Under the pieces are notes generated by a model. It was not told where the DNA came from. It searched no databases and worked only from the letters and a program-made list of their open reading frames with translations. DNA of 64,000 nt from Thiolapillus brandeum (lineage in GTDB: Bacteria; Pseudomonadota; Gammaproteobacteria; Chromatiales; Chromatiaceae). Of this stretch, positions 55,222-64,000 are shown in pieces; the stretch's first letter is position 1, and every line of letters begins with the position of its first letter. The translations under genes were made by a program, and so were the position numbers. The DNA is taken from NCBI RefSeq assembly GCF_000828615.1, contig NZ_AP012273.1, forward strand, positions 372,001 through 436,000, given 5' to 3'.

Positions 55222-56702
55222 GTATTGAATTCCTGATTGGCGGCAATGGCCGCAAGAAAGTCATGTTTCGTGCCGACAAGGCCAATCGTCATGGCATGGT
55301 TGCCGGTGCTACGGGCACGGGCAAGACGGTCACTCTGCAAATACTTGCGGAGGGCTTTTCGGATATCGGTGTGCCGGTATTCATGGCGGACGTGAAAGGC
55401 GACCTGTCCGGCATGGCCGTACCCGGCAAGCCCCATCCCAAGATCGATGAACGGGTGCAAACTATTGGCATCGAAGATTTCAGCCTGCATCCCAATCCGG
55501 TCATTTTCTGGGACATGTTCGGCAAGCTGGGTCAGCCGGTGCGCACCACCATTTCAGACATGGGGCCATTACTTCTGTCCAGCCTCCTGGAGCTGAATGA
55601 AACCCAGACCGGGGTTATGTATGCCGCTTTCAGTGTTGCCGATGATAATGGCCTGTTGCTCCTGGATCTCAAGGATCTGCGTTCCATGCTGAACTGGATG
55701 GCCGAACACCGCAAGGAGCTGTCTGCTGAGTATGGCAACATCTCCACCGCCAGCGTGGGGGCTATTCAGCGGCGTCTGCTGATTCTGGAAGAGCAGGGCG
55801 CGGAATACCTGTTCGGCGAACCGGCCCTGCGCCTGGAAGACCTGATGATCACGGATTTCTCCGGCAAGGGCGTGGTGAGCATCATGGATGTGACCAAGCT
55901 CATCCACGAATCTCCCCGGGTGTATGCCAGCTTCCTCATCTGGCTGCTGGCGGAGCTGTTCGAACAGATGCCTGAAGTGGGCAATCCGGAAAAGCCGGTG
56001 ATGGTGCTGTTCTTCGACGAGGCGCATTTGCTGTTCGATGGCGCGCCCAAGGCACTCATCGAGAAAATCGAGCAGGTGGTGCGCCTGATCCGCTCCAAGG
56101 GTGTCGGTGTATATTTCATCACCCAGAGCCCCCTGGATATCCCTTCGGACATTCTCGGCCAGCTGGGCACCAAGATCCAGCATGCCCTGCGTGCGTTCAC
56201 TCCCAAGGACAAGAAGGCCGTGCGCCTGGTGGCGGAAACCTTCCGTGAGAATCCCGAGGTGGATACCGTCAAGGCGATTACCCAACTGGGCACTGGAGAG
56301 GCCCTGGTCTCGGTGCTCAACGGAAAAGGCGCACCCACCCCGGTGGAACAGATCCTGATTCGTCCCCCCGGTTCGCGCATCGGCCCGCTGACACCTGAAG
56401 AGCGCAAGGAGATACGCGCCCGCTCGCCCATCAAGGGACGCTATGAACAGACCATAGACCGCGAATCCGCTTATGAAATGCTGAAGATGCGGGCCAGGGA
56501 GGAGGCCCGGGTAGCTGCGGCGGAAAAGGCGCGCAAGGAACAGGAAAAGGCAGCGAAAAAGGCCAAAGCGCCCACGCGGCGTTCCAATCGGCAGACCATC
56601 TGGGAAGCGGCGGCCAAGAGCATGGCCCGTTCCGTGAGCAGTTCCCTGGGGCGGCGCCTGGTGCGGGGCATTCTCGGTTCTCTGCTGGGTGGACGGCGTT
56701 GA
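55218..56702 (+). CDS. HerA-like ATPase (DUF853 family)
   Basis: A 494-residue P-loop ATPase. Walker A is GATGTGKT (30-37), followed by VFMADVKGDLSGMAV; Walker B lies in MVLFFDEAHLLFDGAPKAL, and VYFITQSPLDIP carries the sensor/Gln. The family (HerA/FtsK superfamily, without its nuclease partner NurA here) is thought to move DNA. The C-terminal 70 residues are very basic (RKEQEKAAKKAKAPTRRSN). It overlaps the peptidase and Pip genes by 4 bp each. Confidence 0.9.
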   Translation: MSIEFLIGGNGRKKVMFRADKANRHGMVAGATGTGKTVTLQILAEGFSDIGVPVFMADVKGDLSGMAVPGKPHPKIDERVQTIGIEDFSLHPNPVIFWDMFGKLGQPVRTTISDMGPLLLSSLLELNETQTGVMYAAFSVADDNGLLLLDLKDLRSMLNWMAEHRKELSAEYGNISTASVGAIQRRLLILEEQGAEYLFGEPALRLEDLMITDFSGKGVVSIMDVTKLIHESPRVYASFLIWLLAELFEQMPEVGNPEKPVMVLFFDEAHLLFDGAPKALIEKIEQVVRLIRSKGVGVYFITQSPLDIPSDILGQLGTKIQHALRAFTPKDKKAVRLVAETFRENPEVDTVKAITQLGTGEALVSVLNGKGAPTPVEQILIRPPGSRIGPLTPEERKEIRARSPIKGRYEQTIDRESAYEMLKMRAREEARVAAAEKARKEQEKAAKKAKAPTRRSNRQTIWEAAAKSMARSVSSSLGRRLVRGILGSLLGGRR

Positions 56703-57649
56703 AGGATCTGTATCCGGATATCGAGCCGTTTCATCACTGGCGATTGCAGGTGGATGATGTGCACAGCCTGTACGTGGAGGAATGCGGCAGGCGCACGGGC
56801 ATCCCGGTATTGTTTCTTCATGGGGGACCAGGGGCGGGATGCGAACCCTATCATCGGCGTTTCTTTGATCCGGAACGCTATCACATCATTCTGTTCGATC
56901 AGCGTGGCAGTGGTCACTCCACGCCACATGCCAGCCTCCAGGACAACACCACTTGGCACCTGGTGGAGGACATGGAGAAGCTGCGCAGGAAGCTGGGCCT
57001 GGAGAAGTGGCTGCTGTTCGGCGGTTCCTGGGGCTCCACCCTGGCTCTGGCTTATGCCCAAAGTTATCCCGAAAGGGTCAGTGGCCTGATTCTGCGGGGC
57101 ATCTTCCTGTGCCGGCCCAGAGAAATCCAATGGTTCTACCAGGAAGGGGCCAGCCGTCTGTTTCCGGATTTCTGGGAAGACTTCCAGGCTCCCGTAACGA
57201 GGGACAAGCGGGACGATATGGTCAGCGCCTACCATGAACTGCTCACCGGCAAGGATGAACTGCGGCGCATGGCAGCGGCCAAGGCTTGGTCCGTGTGGGA
57301 GGGGCGTACCGCTACCCTGTTGCATGATGAAGCCGTGGAACATCATTTTGGCCAGCCCCATGTGGCCCTGTCCATGGCGCGCATCGAGTGCCACTATTTT
57401 ATGAACAATGCCTTCTTTCAGCAGAATCAGTTGTTGGAAGAAGCCGGCAAGCTGGCGGGAATACCCGGAATCATAGTGCATGGCCGCTATGATGTGATCT
57501 GCCCTCTGGAGAGTGCCTGGGAGTTGTACAAACACTGGCCTGACAGTGAGTTGCAGATCATACCGGATGCCGGCCACTCTGCGGCCGAACCCGCCACCCG
57601 CGCTGCTCTGGTGGCAGCCACGGACAGCTTTGCCGACCGCCTGTCATGA
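56699..57649 (+). CDS. pip: proline iminopeptidase
   Basis: A 316-residue alpha/beta hydrolase of peptidase family S33. The oxyanion region is LHGGPGAGCEPYHRRFFDP, the nucleophile is in GGSWGSTLALAY (serine about residue 110), and the acid and histidine are in GRYDVICPLE and DAGHSAAEP. It removes N-terminal proline from peptides. The start is a TTG overlapping the upstream stop by 4 bp. It overlaps dtd by 4 bp. Confidence 0.93.
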   Translation: MKDLYPDIEPFHHWRLQVDDVHSLYVEECGRRTGIPVLFLHGGPGAGCEPYHRRFFDPERYHIILFDQRGSGHSTPHASLQDNTTWHLVEDMEKLRRKLGLEKWLLFGGSWGSTLALAYAQSYPERVSGLILRGIFLCRPREIQWFYQEGASRLFPDFWEDFQAPVTRDKRDDMVSAYHELLTGKDELRRMAAAKAWSVWEGRTATLLHDEAVEHHFGQPHVALSMARIECHYFMNNAFFQQNQLLEEAGKLAGIPGIIVHGRYDVICPLESAWELYKHWPDSELQIIPDAGHSAAEPATRAALVAATDSFADRLS

Positions 57650-58083
57650 TTGGCCTGCTGCAGCGGGTCAGCGAGGCCAGGGTAAGTGTGGATGATGAAG
57701 TCATTGGCGAAATCCGGACCGGCCTGTTGGTGCTCGTAGGGGTACAGAAAGGCGACACTGAGCTGCGGGCTGATCGTCTGTTGCAGCGCCTCCTGGGGTA
57801 TCGGGTGTTTCCTGATCAGGATGGGCGCATGAACCGTAGCCTGACGGATGTGAATGGCGGATTGCTGCTGGTGCCCCAGTTCACCCTGCCGGCGGATACG
57901 CGCAAAGGCACACGTCCCGGCTTTTCTACGGCAGCGCCTCCGGAAGAGGGGTTCCGGCTCTTTCACTACCTGTTGCAACAGGCCCGGCAGCAGCACGCCA
58001 GTGTGGCCAGTGGCCGGTTTGGCGCGGATATGCAGGTGGCCCTTATCAATGATGGACCGGTTACCTTCTGGCTGGAGACCTAG
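57646..58083 (+). CDS. dtd: D-aminoacyl-tRNA deacylase
   Basis: A 145-residue enzyme that recycles D-aminoacyl-tRNAs. The C-terminal cross-subunit motif NDGPVTFWLE is intact. The other conserved motif reads VPQFTLPADTRKGTRPGF, with proline where many have serine (SQFT). The start overlaps pip by 4 bp, the last link in a four-gene coupled run. A 107-bp inverted-repeat element begins at its stop codon. Confidence 0.95.
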   Translation: MIGLLQRVSEARVSVDDEVIGEIRTGLLVLVGVQKGDTELRADRLLQRLLGYRVFPDQDGRMNRSLTDVNGGLLLVPQFTLPADTRKGTRPGFSTAAPPEEGFRLFHYLLQQARQQHASVASGRFGADMQVALINDGPVTFWLET

Positions 58084-58188
58084 GAGCCTGTCGGATGCAA
58101 CACTGTTGGGCTGCAAATCCCCGCATGGCGGAAATGCCGATTATGCAGGAGCAATAATTGGCCAAATGGTCAAACCTGACAGACTCCT
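58082..58188. repeat. 107-bp inverted-repeat element downstream of dtd
   Basis: AGGAGCCTGTCGG (58082-58094) faces CCTGACAGACTCCT (58175-58188), an imperfect inverted repeat with 80 bp between. It overlaps the dtd stop codon. It may be a REP/MITE-type repeat or a large terminator. The remaining 58189-58424 shows no gene. Confidence 0.45.
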
Positions 58189-58424
58189 GGGGGAATGCCT
58201 GCTTCAGTGATTTTATTTTCCGGGGTAAACCGGGGAAATGCTTGAATTTACGAGCATATTGGTGCATAAATGGCGGCATGGTGCAGGAAAAACAAGGGTT
58301 TTTCCCAATAGGATGTTGTAGGTATCCATAATTTCTTGTGCAACACACGGGCAGGGTATCGGAATGCAGTATTGTTCAGCCCCTTGTGCACGCTATCGAT
58401 CGAACTCCCGAATGGAGGGACAAT

Positions 58425-58979
58425 ATGCGCTGGCTGATCTTGTTGGGTATGGTTTTTTTCTCTGCCGTAACAGTTGGCAAAACTGTTGAAGGCGTCGACC
58501 TGTCAGAAAACGTTTCTGTAGGGGGCAGGGAGCTGGTTCTCAATGGCGCTGGTGTGCGGGAGAAATTCTTTTTCGATATCTATGTCGCAGCGCTGTATCT
58601 GCCCACCCGGAACAAGGACGCTGACAAGATTCTGAACACTGACCAGCCCTGGCGCATGAGCATGGATATGCTCTACTCTGAAGTGGACAAGGAAAAGCTG
58701 GACAAGGGCTGGGATGAGGGTTTTGAGGCCAATGTTGCTTCCAGTGAGCTGTCTGGTCTGCGTGACCGGCTGAAAAAGTTTGAAGCCATGTTTCCCACCC
58801 TGCACAAGGGAGATACCGTGTTGATGGATTATCTGCCTGGCACCGGCGTTCGCGTCACTGTCAAGGGTGTGGATAAGGGCGTGGTGCCCGGCGCAGACTT
58901 TGCCCGGGCTTTGCTGAGTGTATGGATTGGTCCCGAGCCCGTTACCAGTAGTGTGAAGAAGCACTTGCTGGGCCGTTAA
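58425..58979 (+). CDS. exported chalcone isomerase-like protein
   Basis: About 184 residues from the ATG at 58425, which has GGAGG upstream. A signal peptide (WLILLGMVFFSAVTVG) is followed by a chalcone isomerase-like domain (LVLNGAGVREKFFFDIYVAALYLP; MDYLPGTGVRVTVKG; FARALLSVWIGPEP). Bacterial members of this fold are exported and mostly of unknown role. It does not carry the plant isomerase context. Confidence 0.86.
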   Translation: MRWLILLGMVFFSAVTVGKTVEGVDLSENVSVGGRELVLNGAGVREKFFFDIYVAALYLPTRNKDADKILNTDQPWRMSMDMLYSEVDKEKLDKGWDEGFEANVASSELSGLRDRLKKFEAMFPTLHKGDTVLMDYLPGTGVRVTVKGVDKGVVPGADFARALLSVWIGPEPVTSSVKKHLLGR

Positions 58980-58988
58980 CCACCGGGG

Positions 58989-59528
58989 GTGGTAGTGGAA
59001 AACAGCAACAAAGAAATGCACAGTGAACTGAATGACGCCGAATTGGATCCGGTAAGCCAGGAATCCGCCCGCCAGGAGATGGACGAATACCTGGAATCCC
59101 TGCAGGAGCGGGAGAAAGGGCTGAAGGCCATGGAAGATGCCCAACAATTTCTCGAAGATCAGCTGGAAGATGCCAACACGGAGATCGACCGCCTGCGCCG
59201 GGAACTGGACAAGGCTGTAGTGGAGGCAGAAGAGTCGGAATACCTGCGCCAGGAAGCGGACAATGCCCGCAAGCAACTGGAAAACACCCTGTATTCCATT
59301 CAGGAAGGTGTTGAAGATGCCAAGGTCACGGATCTGCGTGATGAACGTATGCATCGCCGCCAGGGGGTGGTGGGTATCGACGCTGTCACCCGGGGGCCTT
59401 TCATTCGCGGGATGCTGGCAGGTATCATTGCCGGAGCTGCGGTCGCTCTTCTTGCCCTTGAAATCGTCGCCCTTGGCAACGGCAAGGGGGAACTGATCTC
59501 CCTGTTGCTCGATAGCGCCAGCGGGTAG
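58989..59528 (+). CDS. coiled-coil membrane protein of unknown function
   Basis: About 179 residues from a GTG at 58989 (58995 also possible). A long acidic coiled coil (about 20-115; QREKGLKAMEDAQQFLEDQL is typical in style) precedes one C-terminal transmembrane segment (GMLAGIIAGAAVALLALEIV). No family recognised. It lies ten bases after the chalcone-isomerase-like gene. Confidence 0.78.
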   Translation: MVVENSNKEMHSELNDAELDPVSQESARQEMDEYLESLQEREKGLKAMEDAQQFLEDQLEDANTEIDRLRRELDKAVVEAEESEYLRQEADNARKQLENTLYSIQEGVEDAKVTDLRDERMHRRQGVVGIDAVTRGPFIRGMLAGIIAGAAVALLALEIVALGNGKGELISLLLDSASG

Positions 59529-59548
59529 TCCCTGGGCGGATCCGTCTC

Positions 59549-60391
59549 GTGCCGCGCATTCTGGCTGTTGGCATCGCTACCCTGGATATCGTCAACAGGG
59601 TATCCGCCTATCCCCCGGAGGATGCGGAAATCCGTGCCCTGTCCCAAAGCCGCCGGCGCGGCGGTAATGCCACCAATACCCTGGTGATCCTCAGCCAGCT
59701 CGATCATTCGGCCTTCTGGGCAGGGGTTCTGCCCAAAGATGCGGACAGTGAACTGGTACTGGAGGACCTGGCAATTCATCAAGTGGACATCAGCGCCGTA
59801 TTGCGTCCACCATCAGGAAAACTCCCCACATCCTATATTACCCTGAGCGCCGCTACCGGCAGCCGCAGCATTGTTCATTACCGGGATCTTCCCGAGTATG
59901 GTTTCGCCGATTTCGATGCTCTGGAGCTGGATCATTTCGACTGGATTCATTTTGAAGGGCGTAACCTGGCGCAACTGAAAATGATGCTGGAAAAAACGCG
60001 CTGCCTGGGTATTCCCTGCTCTCTGGAAGTGGAAAAGCCCCGTCCCGGCATGGAGGATTTGTTTGCTCTGCCGGATGTGCTGCTGTTCTCACGGGCCTGG
60101 GTGCGGAGCCGGGGGTTTGCCTCTCCCCGGGCCTTTCTCAAGGAAGTGCATGGACCCGGACTGATATTTCTTGCCTGGGGTGGCAAAGGCGCCTGGTGCC
60201 GGTCGGCAGATGGAAATGTACTGCATACTCCCGCACCCGCTACAGAAGTGGTAGACAGTATTGGTGCCGGGGATGTCTTCAATGCCGGTGTCATCGATGC
60301 GCTGCTGAAAGGGTTTGCGCCACAGGAAACTCTTGATCATGCTGTGAATCTCGCTTCTGCCAAGTGCAGCCGGGAGGGGTTGATCGTATGA
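59549..60391 (+). CDS. PfkB-family carbohydrate kinase
   Basis: A 280-residue ribokinase-fold sugar kinase from a GTG at 59549. N-terminal GGNATNTLVILSQLD and the C-terminal active-site signature DSIGAGDVFNAG (aspartate as catalytic base) are clear. The sugar is unknown; the relation to ketohexokinases is only an impression. It overlaps the Rieske gene by 4 bp and belongs to a three-gene coupled run with it and the alkyladenine glycosylase. Confidence 0.92.
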   Translation: MPRILAVGIATLDIVNRVSAYPPEDAEIRALSQSRRRGGNATNTLVILSQLDHSAFWAGVLPKDADSELVLEDLAIHQVDISAVLRPPSGKLPTSYITLSAATGSRSIVHYRDLPEYGFADFDALELDHFDWIHFEGRNLAQLKMMLEKTRCLGIPCSLEVEKPRPGMEDLFALPDVLLFSRAWVRSRGFASPRAFLKEVHGPGLIFLAWGGKGAWCRSADGNVLHTPAPATEVVDSIGAGDVFNAGVIDALLKGFAPQETLDHAVNLASAKCSREGLIV

Positions 60392-60722
60392 TCGGCGTGC
60401 GGGTTTGCATCCTGGATGATCTGCAGGAAAAGGATGCCCGGGGGTTCAGGGTGACCCCGCCGGATGGAGAAGTTCTGTCCCTCATCGTGGTACGTAAAGA
60501 CGGCGAGGTGTATGCCTACCGGAACCATTGTCCTCATACCGGCATCAACCTGGAGTGGCAGCCGGACCAGTTCTTCGACCCGGGTGGTGGATTTCTGCAA
60601 TGCGCCACTCATGGTGCTCTGTTTCGTCCTGAAGACGGCTATTGTGTGCGTGGTCCCTGTGCCGGCGACAGTCTGGAGGCCGTGCCGGTCAGGGTGGACA
60701 ATGGTGAGATTCTGGTGCTGGT

Positions 60723-60726
<4 letters not shown>
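60388..60726 (+). CDS. Rieske 2Fe-2S protein
   Basis: About 112 residues. Both cluster-binding boxes are present: CPHTGIN (Cys-Pro-His) and CATHGALF. It resembles small Rieske ferredoxins of the nitrite-reductase type. With no oxygenase beside it, the role is unknown. The ATG overlaps the PfkB stop, and its stop overlaps the next start, by 4 bp each. In the same transcript are a sugar kinase and a DNA glycosylase. Confidence 0.9.
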
Positions 60727-62762
<2,036 letters not shown>

Positions 62763-62766
<4 letters not shown>

Positions 62767-64000
62767 TCCGTTGTAGTCTCTTCAGCCGCCTCCTGTTCTT
62801 CAAAAGGTTCAGCAAAATCACAGTCCTGCTGGGGACAGACCTTTTCCGTACCGCGGCGCTTGGTGGTCTTGATGGTGAGCACCGGCCAGCCGCATTTGGG
62901 GCAGGGTTCGTTCACCGGTTCGTTCCAGATGGCGTAGTCGCACTTGGGATAGGTGGAGCAGGAATAGAAGATCTTGCCGCGGCGCGATTTGCGCTGCATG
63001 AGGGTGCCCTTGTTGCACTTGGGGCAGGGCACGCCGGTGTCTTTGGGCTTTTCCAGGGGTTCGATATAGCGGCACTTGGGATAGCCGGAGCAGCCGATGA
63101 ACTTGCCGTAGCGGCCACGTTTGAATATCAGGGGGGAACCGCATTCCGGGCAGTCCCGGCCCACTTCCTTGGGGGCTTCGGCTTCGGCCTTGTCCGCGTT
63201 GAGATCGCGGGTGTAGTCGCAGTCCGGATAGTTGGTGCAGCCGATGAAACGCCCGTGGCGCCCCAGGCGTATGGACAGGGGGCTGTCGCACTTGGGACAT
63301 TTCTCGTCCATCTTTTCCTGGGTGACATCGGAACGCTGCACGTTCTCCTGGGTATGGTCGATGCGTTCCTTGAAGGGCTTCCAGAATTTCTTCAGCAGGG
63401 GCACCCATTCCTCTTCACCCCGGGCTACGGCGTCCAGCTCGTCTTCCAGCTTGGCGGTAAAGTCATAGTCCACGTACTGGGTGAAATAGTTGGTGAGGAA
63501 CTTGTTCACCACCCGGCCCACGTCCGTGGGATAGAAACGTTTCTTCTCCAGTTCCACGTATTCGCGGTCCTGCAGGGTGGAGATGATGCTCGCATAGGTG
63601 GAAGGGCGGCCGATGCCGTGTTCTTCCAGGGCCTTGACCAGGCTGGCTTCGCTGTAGCGGGGCGGCGGCTCGGTGAAGTGTTGCTCGGGCCGGATGGCCA
63701 GCAGGTCCACCTGTTCGCCTTCTTTCAGGGGCGGCAGCATTTTCTCATCGCTGTCTTTTGTTTTCTTGTCGTCCTGGCCTTCCTGGTACACCGCCATGAA
63801 GCCGGGGTTGACGATGGTGGAGCCATTGGCGCGGAAAATATTGCCTTCCCCCGCGGCCAGATCCGCGGCCACGGTATGCAGGGTGGCGTGCACCATCTGG
63901 CTCGCCAGGGTACGTTTCCAGATCAGATCGTAAAGACGCGCCTGCTCCTTGCTCAGGTATTTGGTCAGATCCCTGGGCTGATAGAGGATGGAGGTCGGGC
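62763..64000 (-). CDS. topA: DNA topoisomerase I (C-terminal part), 5' end outside window
   Basis: Open to the window edge, with the catalytic domain's later part (RPTSILYQPRDLTKYLSKEQ begins at about 63998). Residues VEKALEEHGIGRPSTYASII are typical of TopA. Four-cysteine zinc ribbons follow (CPKCDSPLSIRLGRHGRFIG, CPECGSPLIFKRGRYGKFIG, CPKCNKGTLMQRKSRRG, CPKCGWPVLTIKTTK). Topoisomerase I relaxes negative supercoils. The stop overlaps tsaC by 4 bp. Confidence 0.95.

Overview
This is a GC-rich, gene-dense chromosomal window from a gammaproteobacterium. The gene neighbourhoods (ubiE-ubiJ-ubiB, hslV-hslU, lptM-lysA-methyltransferase-dapF-DUF484-xerC, znuA-znuC-znuB, ssb/MFS/uvrA) resemble those of Chromatiales-type gammaproteobacteria, but the genus cannot be fixed from the sequence. 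Oxygen-dependent haem synthesis (hemF) sits with an anaerobic ribonucleotide reductase and a rubrerythrin, so the cell probably meets both oxic and anoxic conditions. No rRNA, tRNA or CRISPR array was recognised.

Layout. 0-4 kb: ubiquinone biosynthesis (ubiE, ubiJ, ubiB) with a DUF971 gene. 4-12.4 kb: accessory block with a 1198-residue exported protein built on an internal duplication, a membrane histidine kinase convergent with a NarL-type regulator, and an exported SLH-like protein. 12.4-22 kb: hslVU, a class III ribonucleotide reductase whose glycyl-radical domain is a separate small gene, then xerC, DUF484, dapF, a methyltransferase, lysA and lptM. 22-29 kb: esterase and four exported proteins of unknown function. 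29-37.5 kb: MazG-like/rubrerythrin pair, pseudouridine synthase, a tightly coupled zinc-uptake operon that also carries yidD, a HIT-superfamily enzyme and an unknown gene, then an EEP-family enzyme and dsbA.

37.5-45 kb is the most plastic part. It holds an IS30 transposase remnant, an intact IS701-like element sitting in a Sel1-like gene (the gene reads in frame if the element is removed), the glk-gnd pair, and an AT-rich stretch with two attC-like sites that looks like integron cassettes without an integrase. That stretch includes a toxin-antitoxin pair with a frameshifted toxin. 45-54 kb: ssb, an MFS transporter, uvrA and a SNF2 helicase. 54-64 kb: a 222-bp MITE-like element with an 8-bp target duplication, then compact runs of overlapping genes (zinc peptidase, HerA-like ATPase, proline iminopeptidase, dtd; PfkB kinase, Rieske protein, alkyladenine glycosylase), and hemF, tsaC and the end of topA.

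The best-supported unusual points are the split NrdD with paired NrdR boxes upstream, the integron-like cassettes, the two short-inverted-repeat element families with 8-bp target duplications, the clean IS701 disruption, and the internally duplicated giant exported protein.
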